Positions 34,401-49,400 of a DNA stretch of 64,000 nt are shown here, in pieces. The notes below the pieces were generated by a model. That model made no database searches. It saw only the letters and a list, made by a program, of their open reading frames with translations, and was not told the DNA's origin. How positions within the stretch are numbered: position 1 is the stretch's first letter; every line of letters starts with the position of its first letter. The DNA lies in NCBI RefSeq assembly GCF_003589595.1, contig NW_020653397.1, positions 892,984 through 956,983 of the forward strand, in the 5' to 3' direction. This DNA is from Hyposmocoma kahamanoa (taxonomy: Eukaryota > Arthropoda > Insecta > Lepidoptera > Cosmopterigidae). The translations under genes and the position numbers were made by a program.

Positions 34401-37400
34401 AAACTAAATAACTAATGTACTACACGAACTGCATTTATCGGCGACGTGTGTCGCAATCTGGTGTCAGGTCGCGGAATCGCCGATATATTGGCCCTTCGGC
34501 CAAAACTCCTTCAGGAATGTGGACAAATGTTCGGTCGGTATTCTCACTACAAACGAATTAAAAGTCACCTTGTGGCGGGACTGCAAGCGCTCGACCCTCA
34601 GGGTGCATTTGGCTTTTCTACCGGAACTTTTTGGATTTTAATAAAACTTGTCAAATAGATGTAATTGCACGTACTTCTCAGGTCGTTTTTTTATTATAAA
34701 AATGTTATATTGTTGAAAGCTTGACTTTAACTTGACACAGTTCGTTACAAACGAGTTTTTGTCGACTCAAGCCGGTTCTGCGTCGACAATTAAGGTCGTG
34801 ATTCCGCCGGTGACTCCCTCAAAATTTACGTTTCAAAACAGCCTACTCTGACGGTCTTCCTTTGTACTTTGTTGTGCCTGAATGATATGTAACACCTTGT
34901 AAATAGTGGAATGTGAATCGACGCCTTACTTTCTTGAACTCGTATCTTATAAAGAGTGATTATTCAGGAGAAGGCAAAATTTTCTATTTATTTTAAATTT
35001 TAGCATATATCGACCCCTCCTACGTAAAGTATCGTATGTCGAAATTGCCAAGTTTACAGGGAAGCGTTTTAAAGCTCTCAATTGCAATGAGCATAATACG
35101 TGACTTTAGCATTTCTCAGTTTTATTCGGCAAAGCTCGTTACTCACATAGAGTTTTGTAAAATCCTAGATGTCGGTTAGATGATCACTCTATGTCAGTCA
35201 TGAGGTTTTGCCAAATAAAACGGAGAACTTTGAAACGCTCCCCTGTAAACTTGGCAATTTCGGCATACGATACTTTACGTAGGAGGGCTCGATGTATATA
35301 TAAAGTTATTTTGCATGCATTACTTTAAGAATCCGTAAAAGCCAGTGTGTGAATATGAAGGAAATATGATGTGAAATTAGCCTGCAAAATTTGTGTATAC
35401 AATCCATTTTTTGCCTTTCAGTAACTTTATGCTTTAAGATACGATTTTGAGAAAGTTAAGGCGACGAAATAAAGAATGTTGGCTATTGATTTACATAGGA
35501 AATAAAACTATTTACGCGATTTAAATCCGGAAAAATAATTTCATTCCCTATGTGTAACAATCGCGAAAATCTAAGAACTCGATATATTAATTTACATGCT
35601 GGTGCAGTTCCGTCCGCTGGAGCAGCTGATGGGTGTGTTCCCGGCAGCCAGCTCGCAGCACGTGCCCAAACCTTGGGCCACCCTCATGAGCGACCCTGTG
35701 AGTAGTTTTTCTTTATCCATATATTACCGTAAGACCACGTTCCCCGACACGGTGCCTTCACAGCTTTCTTTTTCACCAGTTTTCACCAATCATTGACTTC
35801 TACCCGACGGACTTCAAGATCGACCTGAACGGAAAGAAGTTCGCGTGGCAAGGAGTGGCGCTGTTGCCCTTCGTTGACGAAAACCGCCTCTTTAAAGCTC
35901 TGGAGCCTTATTACAAGGAGTTAACACAGGCCGAGTGTGAGTGTTTAGACATCTCGATTTAGTAGCTGTAGAGTTCCATGTGAACGAGTTCATCCAGGGA
36001 AGTAGTGTTACCTATTTCTGCCACCAAGTAGTAATGTAAGCATTACTGCGTTTCGGTTTTGAAGGGTGCTGGTGCAATTACAGGCATATGGGACTTGTCA
36101 ATTTATGCCTCAGGGTGCAGCGGCAGTGCACCTAGGATCTTTTCGATTTAAAGGTTTGATTGGCACTGCAGGCGTGTCGCTTACCACCAGATGTAGGACT
36201 TGCTCATCCAGTCACTAGATATCATAAAAAAATATTCCTGGCTTAATCACTATACTCCATTTCACATATCATGGATAAGGTGACGTATGAGTTTTAAAGT
36301 TTCTAGACAAGTATTGACGTAAAATCGAATGAAATAAAATCGATTTAAATATGTTATTGAGATAATTTGTAACGAAGAGAGAATTGATTTAGGCACAATA
36401 ATTTAAGAACCACTAATAAACGAAATAAGAAGCATTCGATTATTATTTTATTAAGTTACCAAAAAAACTACATAACTAATTATAAAAATCAATAATAACC
36501 AAACAAAAAACCATAAAATCATCAATGCAAAACTCAAAACAAACATAATCGACCCGCGTACAAGGTTTATACACTCATATTAAAGCAAGACACACAGCTG
36601 ATTCGATTTATCGATTCTATGATGTCAATCTCTATGCAAAAATATTCCGTTTTACGCATCAACTAGTTGGGGTAATTTATTTTTATATTTATCATTTCTG
36701 TTTCCATCAGTTTTATATACTGTAATTTTTACTTAAAATCACAACTCCCACAGATATTGTTTGTTTTTGGTACAGTATAACAAATTTACTATTTCTTTTT
36801 GTAAGGTGATTGTAAGATTAGTTAAAAATAGTATGCATGCAACTTAAAAATTTAAAATGGACTTATTCTTAACGAATCGAAATCAAACCTTATGTTGTTC
36901 TCAGGAAGAAATTCTATAACAAAGCCAATTATCACCTCCATTGTTCCATTATGTAACACCTGTAAATTCTTGGGTTTAACGCTAGACTCAAATTTGAACT
37001 GGAAGTCACATATACAAACTCTATGTCAAAAACTTGGAAGTGCTGCATACGCACTGAGGAAACTGCGTCCTCTTGTCTCCAATGTGGTATTGAGGCAGAC
37101 GTATTATGCGTATTTTCATTCGTTGATGTCTTATGGCATCACACTGTGGGGCAATTCAACTGAGTCGATTAGGGTATTTATTCTTCAAAAACGTGCACTA
37201 AGAACAATAGTAGGCATATAAAAGGGTCAGACCTGCAGAAACCTTTTTAAGAAATACAATATAATGACCATGTACTCACAATATATTTATGATATAATAG
37301 TTTATGCGCGTCAAAACTTGGCTACTTATGAGCGACGTACAGGCGGAGGCCGAGCGTTACGAAACGCGGGAACACTAAAATCCGTTGCCCACCGTACCGA

Positions 37401-40400
37401 ACTTGCAACTAGAAATCCGCGGGTAATAGGTCCCCGATTCTACGAACATCTACCCACAGACCTGAAAAGTGTTAGAAACGATGCAACGGTTTGTACCCGA
37501 CTAAAAAACCTTTTATTGGATATTGAATTGTACAGTGTCGATGAGTTTCTTTTGAAACAATTTTAATTTTATTTTATTCGACAAGCAGTAGTTATACTAC
37601 TTTATTTTATATTCATTATTATTATTATAATTTTATTACTGACGATCATAGTTATCCCTTGACATTGTATTTCCAATTGTAATATTGTGACATTGATAAC
37701 ATGAAATAAACGATTCTATTCTATTCTATTCTATTCTAAAGGGTCACAGTAACTGTTCTATGTGAAATGGACAATGATAATTGTTATTTCTGACAGTGCA
37801 ACGCAACACCCGCGGACACGATCGCCTGTACGTGTCGACGGGCAACAAGAGCTTCGAGTTCTTGCTCGGCCTGTACGAGCAGGCGGGCCACGACATCAAG
37901 AAGCTCATCGCCAGCGATCAGAAGTACCCGTTCAGGGCTGAAGGCGTGCGTGGTGACGTCATGCTGAGCGCCGACTGCGTCTGTCAAGGCGGGTTAGTAT
38001 GCTTCAAAAGAGTATGTTATACATAATGAGTATAGAGCGGGTTTGAGTAGACAATGAACTACGAACTATTAGGAATGAATTTCGGTTAGGGCCCTAATGA
38101 GACGTGAAATAAAAAGTGAACTGTATTACAATAGGGCTGGCATATACGTCGTTTTAACTATGAATAATATAGATTGGTTTGGCTATTAATACTTGTCGTG
38201 ATTGTCATGGTTTAGAAACGTACCTTAAGACGCGGGCAGGTTTAGGGATCGTACAATGAGTTTACGTTTAATAGTAACAGTTTATTTTAATCACTATGAA
38301 ATCGAATGACAACTTTTACTTTCTATTAATTTTAACGACCAAAATAAGTTCCTTCTTTTTACTGGGATACTGGTTTCATTTTTTTAAAAATATGTCTTAA
38401 AGTAAATCCCCACCTTTATGAAATATATTTCGGATTCTGAAAAATTTTATAAAAAATTCTATGGCCAATAAAAAGGGACATGCCAGCGCCATCTATTGAT
38501 AAACGACGTGCATCATCTTGGACATTCAAAGCGAATATATGCGTAGGGATCGTGGAATGCTTTTGTGGTAGTACTGTTGGAACCACTTAGATGGCGCTGA
38601 AAGTACATTTCGTGGGACCGTTAGTAAGGCTTGGTAAGTAGTACAACTGGTGTTACATAGGTGGCGCTGTTAAGCAAAAGTTCCGTAACAAAAAGTGAAT
38701 TGCAAGCTGTCAAGCTTTGTTTGTAAAACTGACACGAAGGTCTTGGGTATGAACCAGAATGTAGTTAGAATAGCCGTTGATGCATCAGGCAGTTGGCGTC
38801 GCCCGTGATCGGGCTGCGACCGGTGCTGGGCAACCGCGTGGTGTGCGTGCGCTTCGTGGATCCGCAGTTCCCCGATGACTTCGTCTTCCCCGCGAGGAGG
38901 CTCAAGCTCGCGCAGCAGCCGCCGAGGGTGCTCAAGCCTGGGGACTTGAGCCACCAGGAGAACAGGAATTGGAAGCCGCAAATCGGTGAGTAAATTTCTT
39001 TTTAAATAATTCCTCAAACCCGGACCGCTCAAATTCATTGTGCGTTCGAAAGTATGAAAAGAACATGAACAAAAACCTAATCAACTCGGTTCTAGGTAAA
39101 GATGACCCAGTGCATAAATACGATGGTTTCACATGTGAAGTATTTTTGTAGCTAAATGACTATTTTAAATTTGTAATTAATATAAAGATCGAACACCCAG
39201 AAAAAAAATCCTTCGGTCTGGGCGGATGCGAACCGACGTCTTCTAGCATACCGTGGCAGTCGCTATACCAACTAAGACATTTTCTAGCCGGGGCTGTGTA
39301 GCTGTAAAGGTATCTAACTGGGTGACGAAATATCATAGATTTCTCATAGATGGCGTTAAGGCTAAAAAGTCGTTGAAAAACCAAATACAAATATACTACG
39401 CAAGCACATAGAAAAATTCGTGAGGTTCGCTGGTTCGTTCCGTGGCTTAATTGGCATAGCGTCTACCACGGTATGCAAGAAGACGTCGGTTCGAATCCGG
39501 CCAGATCGAAGGAATTTTTTCTGAGTGAGTGAATCTTTGTATTAATAATTATAACAAACTAGTGGAGTAATTTCACAAAAAAGAATTGAATATCAATTCA
39601 ATAAAAATTTCTTTAAAATTTTATAAATGCAAATGGCAAATGTCATTTTACTCCGTCTTCAAAAAAGCAGACGATAGTTAAGAATCCGACGAAGCTGTCT
39701 TCACCAACAACAGCTGATAAACTTGTAAATCGCAGGCATGGTCCGCTCGCACACGATAGCGAACCTCGAGGCGGCCGGCCACCGCATGCTGGGCCATCAC
39801 CTGCCGAGGGACAGGTCCTACACCTCGGTGCCGCCCCCGCAGCACCAGCAGCAACACAGTAAGTATTATACATAACAGTGAGCAACGTCTACGACATTTT
39901 ACTTGTGTATTTTCAACATTATCGCCCATTCTAGGAATACTCCTTTTTTATAATATCAAGTGACGGGACGGACAAGTCGTGCACCTGGTCGTAAGGGCGC
40001 TTTCACGTAATATCGTGACGACAGAGAGTCTGCACGACTCGTTTAAAGTGTCATGGCTTGTATATTTAAATGAAGTTGTTCACACACACGATTAACTGTC
40101 GTTCACGACTTTTTTGACGTTACGACGAGAGACTGTCGTGACAATGGGAAGAGCTAGAACGACAGTCGTCAAACGTTAAATAAAACGTCACGATAAAAAT
40201 GTGACGACAGGTAATAATAAAACGCCCGACACCCTGACACATTATATGCTTATAATTTGACCAAAACCCTTCCCTTCAAGCTTCCCTCCAAGCTGGAACG
40301 TAGTAATGGTCACATTTCTGCTTGGCTGTAGAAATAAGTAAGGATGTGCGCTATCATAAAGAACTCTACTACTCTTCTTCCAAGCGAATTTCATTAAACA

Positions 40401-43400
40401 TAATTTTGCAAGAGTGTGGAACGTTTCGATGATGTCCACAAATTTTCGGTTATTCTTTTATTCGAATCGGTTAATTGATGGGGTCCGTGTAGCCATCCCC
40501 ATAATCGGCCACCAGGTTTAGATGCCTTTGTATTTGCCAAGTTTTACAAAAATCAGTTAACGGAAAGTGTGCGAAAACGGATTCATCCCTTAGTTTGCCA
40601 CCCTTAGAGGAGGAATATTTTCTTCAAATTTAAGCTTTGGAACCACTGCGGAGGTACCTCTCCCCAACAAAAAAGAATCTTCAAAATCGGTTTACAAATA
40701 GTTATCGCGGTAACGCGAACCGACGTCTTCTAGCATACCGTGCCAGACGCTATACCAACTCAACCACGGAACGAACCAGCGGACCTCACGAATTTTTCTA
40801 TGTGCTTGCGTATCTTTGTATTTATTTGGTTTTTCAACGACTTCGACCGGATCGAAGGATTTTTTGGAGTGTTCGATCTTTGTATTAATAATTATAACAA
40901 ACTATATATAAATAATATAATTATGTATAATTACTCCACTAATTTCACATAAAAAAATTAATATCAATTCAATAAATATTTTAAATACAAAATACAAAAT
41001 GAATAGCGATATCTCTAGCCGGAGCTGATAGCTGTAAAGCTGTGAAAACTGGGTGACGAAATATCATAGATTTCTCATAGATGGCGCTACGGCTAAAAAG
41101 TCGTTGAAAAACCAAGTACAAAGATACGATGCAAGCACATACAAATATTCGTAAGGTCCATTGCTTCGTTCCGTTGCTTAGTTGGTATAGCGTCTTGCTC
41201 GGTATGCTAGAAGACGTCGGATTTTTTTTTGAGTGTTCAATCTGTACATTAATATTATAACAAACTAGTGGAGTAATTTCACATAAAAATAATTGGATAT
41301 GAATTCCATAAAAATGTAAACTCTTATTTATTTTGTTATTTAAAACTTAAAAAATAACCTCAATAATTAAAAGATTTAGTCTTAAACATTAATCGAGTCT
41401 ACGAGGGCGCGGCACGTGACGCAATTACACATCACGACGTCACACGCGTGGGACGTGTTACTCGGCGACGTGTGACAGGGATTAGTTTTTAATAAATTCG
41501 TCGTTGTTTCGATGGTTTGTTTGTTTAGTGACAATTTGTGTCATAATTTTTGTGATGGGGCTCAATATTGTGTTGATTGTCTTGTACAATCAGTGTCCAT
41601 TAACTGTACGTAATATGACCGATGTAATATCATATCACACGGTATGTATACATATCAAGGATCAAGGATATATGTATATTATTATGTCTATAGTACGAAT
41701 CGTTCAGTAAAAACGCTTGTTGTTTACTTTCTCCCTTTTGTTAAAATTTTTTATTTGACGAAAAAAATAGAAACACTTTTAGTAACAAGGAATACACAAA
41801 CAAAATGTACTGCTTATTTCTAACAGAAATTTCTTCCTGCAGACCTAAATACAGGAAACAATAATTACAAATCCCGTGCTTAAGTGCACAACAAAACAAA
41901 AATTATGAATAAAAAAAACAATATCAAAAACATACAATTATTAAAACTATATAAAAGATACTAATTTTTATAAAATTTAGTTATTATTTATTTAGTTAGT
42001 TTAATTATTTAGTCAGTTTTGTTTTTGGTTATTATTATCCTTAGAATAATAACGCATAGAAACCTAGCCCGCACACGCTAAGTGAGGCAAATTGAAGCGC
42101 TCCCAAAGGGCCTACACGAGCGGGCGGGCCTTCAGTGCTCAAGGTCAACTTGCACCGCGAACAGCTCCAGAATTTTTGCTAAAAATGACGAAATGTACGG
42201 TAAATGAGTGTAAAAATACGTCAGACAAACATAAAATAGATACTAACATCACATTCCACAAGGAAGTAACGCGTTTACGTAACTTGTATTTTTATATAAA
42301 TATTCACTAAAACCGAAAATTAACCTACTACAAAAACTAGCCTACATGAATTTGATTTTTGCCTCACTTGTGACAGTTCGTTTGATATGAAACTATCATT
42401 CTATGCGTTATTATTCTAAGTTATTATCATACATTTAATTCTTAGTTTAAGTTGTACTACAATAGAAAATCTCTTCTGATTGTTGTTATTGGGAAGAATC
42501 TGACTTCCAATCCAAGATACAGTATCAATCATACTAGTTAGGAAGTCAGATCAACACGATTTTGTAATATTTCATTTATTTGATAAATAATAGTGGTTTA
42601 TGTGACCGTCACGTGATGGAAGGCATTAAAACACGAGTGTGGTTTCACAACACCACACGCGTGTTTTAATGTCTAATTATGTACAGTTACATACACTGTT
42701 TTATCTATACATATATTATAAGCTCTCTATGATATGATAAACAACAAAACAAACTAAATGGCGGCAAATAAAACCTTTTCTCACGCATGTCACGCTACCG
42801 TAGTTTTTTTTTTAATTCATTGACAAACTAGAGTCGGCCCAAACTATTATCATATCGTTCGTTATCAAGTAAGTTGTGAGATTTGTCAAAATTGTTGGCT
42901 ATTGACATTTCATTTCGAATAAAATTTAATCTAGGCTGATATTAGAATTGAGGTCGAATTAAATTGTTTTGTTTGTCAGAGGTGTTCGAAATTTGAATGT
43001 AACCATTAATACAAAAACCACGAAAAAAATGTCCGAAGTTAACCTATACAAACGTAGTGACATGTAACGAAATATAAAAAACTAAAACGTTTATTTTAAA
43101 TTGTAACGTCATTGCAGTACTGCCTAATTTTGCTTGCAACAATTTAAGGACCCAAAAACACCATATTCAGCTTCTACTGGAAATTTAACAAAATGCACCA
43201 TATTTAGCTTCGACTGAAAATGACTTGAACACAAGAGTAATGGAGTAGCCTTTATCGTAAATGTTAATTAATTTTTATATATATTATTATGTCGCATTTT
43301 GTACAAATTCACTTAAAGAAATAATAAAGAGTTGGTCAGATACAAACATACAAATATTACTACAAATGTGAAAGTAAGCGTGTACTATAAGACATGTACT

Positions 43401-46400
43401 GATATTCCAACTAAACGTAAACCGTAACTCCGAAAACCGATTTAGTTTATTGTTGTAATCTTCCTAAAAAAATATATTTGACATTTTATTTCGTTACCTC
43501 GAATTAAACGTCATTAAAAAAAATTTTTTTAAATAAGATTTAAATCAAAGCGACTCTATAGTTTCTTTGTTCTAAATATTTCAATCGCTTGTGGTTCGAA
43601 CAATTGAAAATGACCAAACAGTTTATATAGGCTTCTTGAAATTGACGTAATGGGTCTCTTTCCATCTTTGCGCATGCAATGTGTAGAAAAAAGCCAGTTA
43701 GCTATTTGATTATTTTGTGTGCTTTTGTAATTTATATTTACGATTCATTTATATATAAATTAAATACGATAAAACTGTACAAAATAACACTTTTAAATGA
43801 GAACTATGATAACACAATATATTTGTTAATGAAAATATGATACAAAATCCTGTTTTTACACTTTACTGCGGTAATTTTTACAAGTTATTATTGTATAGTA
43901 CTGCATGATTGACAACCGCGCTGTCGCTCGAAACAAATGAAGACTGTTGCGCGATTGACGCTCTGTATGCGATTTTAACGCCTTATAGGTGCGGACACTT
44001 TTTAGCGCGAACCCGACGTCCATTTATTGGTAGGTCAATGAATGTAATAATAAAATCGAATGTGATGCTATTATGAAGCAATAATAACATTTTCACAGAT
44101 AAGAAATTTGTTCTAACAAAACAGTTTACCTTTATGCTGATCGTAATTTGCGGTTTTTGAACACATCATAAAGGGTTTATGATATGTGTGTAAGATACAT
44201 ATTATTATAAAGATCTATTTTATTTTTTAGTTGTTAATGCCATGATTAATATTTTTTGTTTGTGAAAATAGTCGGTCGCAAAAAAGCCGTTTATATCCAA
44301 TATAAACTCACGGCCTCTGCTTGTGAGATGGTAGGTCAAACAATTAGGCTACCACGGCCATAGCACGAGTGAGTGGTATGGTTGCATTATTGTGATGATT
44401 TTAAGGCTATTTTCTTACACATGGAATATTTATTATTTGAGCTAAAACTGACAAATCACGTGAGATGTACCAAATTCAAACTATCCAATCGCATCGCTTT
44501 TATTACCGTTGTAAAGAGTGGAATGCTTTCCTGTTGATACAGTCTTTTTTACTGTGATGCGGTTATTTCGGCGGTTTAAATTTCCCCCTTTTTTACAGAA
44601 ATTATCTAACGTACAGTGAGTTTAACGCGATGGCAGTTAAAAACTTTTGTATATCGACTTGTTAACTCTTCCCCTTTATATCCTGAAGAACCTACGTCGG
44701 TTAAGTGTAACAAGAAACAATGGTGAAACAAAAGCACGGCTCTAATGAGGACGGTCCTTGCATTGCCCTGTGATTCTAGTTAGGGCGTAAGTAGGGGCTG
44801 TTGTAAGGGTAACGTTGGTAGAGAATAATTGGCAATAGGGGAAATGTGGCTTGACTTATTTCAATACGGCGCGGCGGCGCCTCGGAGGCATGGTTGGTAG
44901 TTATCGTTCAATTCTGTTAAATTATTTATTACAGTCAGCGTTTAAAGCTGCTAACAGATTGACTTATGCGTGAAGTCGTCGTTGATAACAAGTCGATCTC
45001 GACTTCGTACGGTTGATGCGGGAAGTCGTTATCAACTTCATTCAGTCGAGGTCTCGGATAACGACTCCACGCATTAACTTCTTATCGTATCGATGACATG
45101 CATTATACTTTAGTGGTCCAGAACTCAGCCATACCGACCGCGTCACTAGCAGCCGCCATTAAGTCCTCAAGCGTGCAGATGCTAGGGCACGCAGGGCACT
45201 ATATGAGGTGGGCCATCGTTTCAGTCGCACTGCACAAACAGTCCAGGTTAGAACCATTCGAAAATCCCCACCTGAACAAATTGCCCTTGCTCCGACCAAC
45301 CTGAGTTCGAAACCTATTCAAAGACGTCCAGATCGGCCATGGCAATTCGTGTCCAGGAGGAAGACTCTCCGAAGACGGGACAAACGTAGATGGTACTCTT
45401 TCGCGCTAAAGGTTGCACCTCGCCGTGGGGTCTACTCTCGATGTCCGTCCGACATCCGTCCGAAACAATTACTGCCAAATAAGCAATACCTGACCAAATG
45501 AAAAGACGCGTGATGCGAATGAAGCTTCATACTTGATACTTGTCTTTTAATTTTGTCGCATATTACTTATTGGACAGTAATTGTTTAGGACGGATGTCGG
45601 ACGGAACTCGAGAATAGACCCCCTGTGCCGGCTCAATGCAATGAATCGACACATTTGACAAAACTTTTCCGGATTCTCAGTCCCTTTTGCACTGTGAAGT
45701 GATCGTGAATAGGGTACCGAGTGTCGATGGCCATTTTTACTCTTACGCAAGATGCCGCGACATTTCTGCGGATGTCTGGCGGAGTCAGCTAGTGGGTACA
45801 GCAATCTTACCAGTTTCAGCTTAAGACAGCCAGTTATGATCAGGCATGTTTCATTTAAGGCTGTATCCACTAATTTTGCATGGGTAGAACGCATTAACTG
45901 CGTGAAGTAGAGTTCTCGGCTGCATGAAGTTGATTACTACTTCACGTATTAATTGCAAACATATAGTCATTCTGTTAGCAGCCTAAGCGATCGGTGCGTA
46001 TGGGGCTGTTCAAAAATAATAATTATGTGTCAGCGACCGTAGCTGGCCTTCTGGCCAGATGGAGTGACGATCTGCGAAAGGGTGCTAGCAGCAGATGGAT
46101 GCGACAAGCAGGTCTCTATGTCCAGCAGTGGGCTGATGATTACCATGATGATGAACCACAGCTATCTATTACACGATCTCGAACTTGAGAATTCCCTATA
46201 CTCTGAATATCAGAGCAACGGAGTCCGCTACAGAACACCCAGACGAAAACCTTATTTCCCAAATAGGTGCTAGTTACACATCGAAATAATAATATAATTT
46301 TAATTAGCATGTATATACTCCCACTTCTGGGCACAGGCCTCTCACAATGGGAGGCCTTGGGCTGTGTTTCCACGCAAGCCCAGAAAAAAAAAATTGTTTT

Positions 46401-49400
46401 GTTTGGAAATGTAATAATTAAACGCTAAATTAAGGACAAGTTAAAAATGTTAAATTTGCATTTATAGCTATGGAAGAGCGGTGTTAATGCAAAGTTAATT
46501 GTATTAGTGAAATAAAATTTTTATATATTATTAAAATGAACCAAAGAGCTCGTGTTAAATTTCAAATAAAGTTTCGCACATTTTTTCTGAAAACTCAGAG
46601 GTGCAAGCCCGGCTTCGAACGCACTTCTGCTTGAGAGGCTACCAGGGCTATTACACATCAAAAACTTTAGAGTTAGATATTATCCACTCTACGTATATGA
46701 CTTCTTTTAATTTTGGGTATATGCACCAGAGGCCTGAGTGTAAATTTGTAATCATTCAAACGCAACTACCGCGTTTGCGTTAAGATTTTTATTTAGATCT
46801 TAATTGTATATTTATAAGGCATAAATTAAAATCGTAACGCAAACGCGATAGTTAAGTTTACATATTTGAAAACTTTCACTAAGGGCTCTGTATCTACAGC
46901 GCACCTCCGGTAAAACACTGACTTAACTGTAAATAATTTTGATCCCAAACCACTTTTATAATCAATTTATAAGGAAAACAGAGAAGCATTATGCATTGCT
47001 TCAATTTTCTATAGAGGCCGTAATGCGTATTGAAATAGTGTATAAACATTTAAGAGTTCTTTAAATGTGCTAAGTAGCCCTAAATACAAAACTTTTGATT
47101 CATTTTCTGCAAATTTTACAAATATGAGTTAAGTCACTGTTTCTTTGGACATGCGATATAATTAACTATTTTTGTTTTTATGACAAGCTGCGAAATATAT
47201 ACAGAGATTTTTTGTCCACCTCGATGATCCAGGTTTGCACAGTGGGTGCTATATGTGACGGTCTCATGTTCAATTCCGGGCAGGACGGTGAAAGGAACAT
47301 TTCTAAATTGGTTCTAATCTGTGTGCTCTGTGTAGTAGTAATAATAATAACGCACATACTCAACATAGCCCCGCACTAGGGAAACCCTGTGTCGCAGGTG
47401 CCATGGACACACACATAGACAACCACAAATTACACCCAAACTCATAAGAGAAATAAATGTAGGCCATACACATATTTCTCCTGGCCTGGGAATCGAACCT
47501 AGGACCTCTGCATGGCATGGTAACCGTTCGGCCACGGAGGCAGTAGTGTCCCAATTGATTATGTTGCTCTGGTACTCAATAGTGCATAGAATTCCTTTGT
47601 TCGAGACCAGTTAATTGGTGTCGTTGTGTGGTACATTATTAAATAAAGCATTGGCTAACTCTTACTGGATCAATCACAAGACTCGAGTCTTTTTATGGAC
47701 TGATTAAGTATTTGATTTATTACCGAGTTGAGACTTTATGTATTTATACTTATATTGACGACACCTGACTAGGAATTCGTTTTAACCGACTTCCAAAAAT
47801 GACGAGGTTCTCATTTTAATTGTACTTTTTTTTGCTCATGTTACACGAACACTCTGAAGTGATTTATGAACCTTTTTTTTTTGAAAGTGGGTACCTCAGT
47901 ATTGGTCCCATTTAAATTTGAAGAACATATTCTACATTTAAAGGTGGCAAAATCCGGTTTCGCGCACTTTCCGGTAATCGATTTCATTACACCTTGGCAA
48001 GCAAGCAAGTGTAATTCTACGAACTTTTTGAGGTTGGTTGTTTTATAAAAAGTTATAATTATTTTGTAAATAAATATTTATATACGATAATACTTAAGTA
48101 CGTTGCAAAAACATGAAAGCACTACCGCGCTGCCATTTAAAATTCCTAGCATAATACATCTACTTTACGATCCATAAAGTTTAAGAAAACAAAATTACAG
48201 CCAATCTTCACTGTGAAAGGAATCCCATTATTACAAATTCGAAATTCAAATTGGCCTATCGCAGTAAGCATTGGCGTGTAATAGCGCGCGAATGCAAACA
48301 GGAAGTGCGAAGGGACGCCATTGTCCGACGCAGTGTCGCCAACTGGGAAAATAATAATTATCGAGGGTTGCCAACACAATGGGGACAATTTTTTTAAATA
48401 ACGGGTCGATCGGCTCAAGTACTTCCTATTATCCTGTGAGAGAGGATTACGCTACAATGTCGGGAGCTTTTTTCATTTCTTTATCGATTTTTTGTATTGC
48501 TTTATTACCAGGTGGCTTCGAAGGTGTTTTAATACGTATTTTATTTTCTTTTTACGATAATTCGTTGACGGCAGCCTTAAAAATCTGGAGAGGTTCGAAA
48601 AGGTTTCGCTTTTCTTCGCTTGTAAAAAATATTGTTCAAAAGTGAAAAAAATGTGTATGTTACAAAAGAATTCACCAAAAATAGTTTTGCACTTAATAAT
48701 GTCAAAAAACAGCCAAAAAGTGTATAGAAAATCATCATTTTCAAGTCCAATAAATATAAATCGTGCTCCCTCTGTGACTTCCTCAGACCCAATTAATTTC
48801 TATTTAGCATTGCATTCAAATCAATCAAACAGGATAACAAACCGTTCCAAATTAAAACTCTTATGCCGACGTAGTAAAGTTTATAATTAAGATTTTTTCC
48901 AAACTGTAGGGGGCGTCACGTGGCCCCATTAACCGCCCCCAAACTACGGAATTTTTAATTGAATACGCTTATTTGATTTTGCGATTGACATGTGTACAAA
49001 TACTATAATTTTAAATTTTGATGGAGTCGCGAATTGTTTGTAAAATTAGAGACAAAATGGGGCTTTCCAATTTCGTGACTTGTTAACTTTTTCTTCATTT
49101 ATTTATTTAAACTTTATAGTACAATACACTGAAGTACACATGGCGGACTTGATGCCATAAGGCATTTGAAAAAAAAAACTGGTTGGAAAACTGCATTGAA
49201 GTTGCCACCAAATGAAAGAACCAAAAAGAATTATTGTTTTTTTTGTGCATGGTAAAGAAAACTACGACAGTTTTGGAAATCTCCAACTTCGTTGACTCAG
49301 CGATCGTCTCAATTAGCTTGGCGTCTGAAACTTTTGGTAGTCACTCACTTCTGGAAATTTATTTATACTATTTTTGCTTCCAACATACGACGAACAGACG

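Larger units (their letters stand above)
44941..45987. mobile_element. Inverted-repeat element holding a LINE that holds a MITE
   Basis: Outer ends TTTAAAGCTGCTAACAGATT and CATTCTGTTAGCAGCCTAA. Inside, 45103-45893 is a minus-strand LINE ORF2 end, and inside that 45427-45623 is a third element. Confidence 0.65.

Noticed and set aside
48379..48645. 88-codon frame as a gene
   Set aside because: No domain, no splice context, typical AT-rich chance frame.
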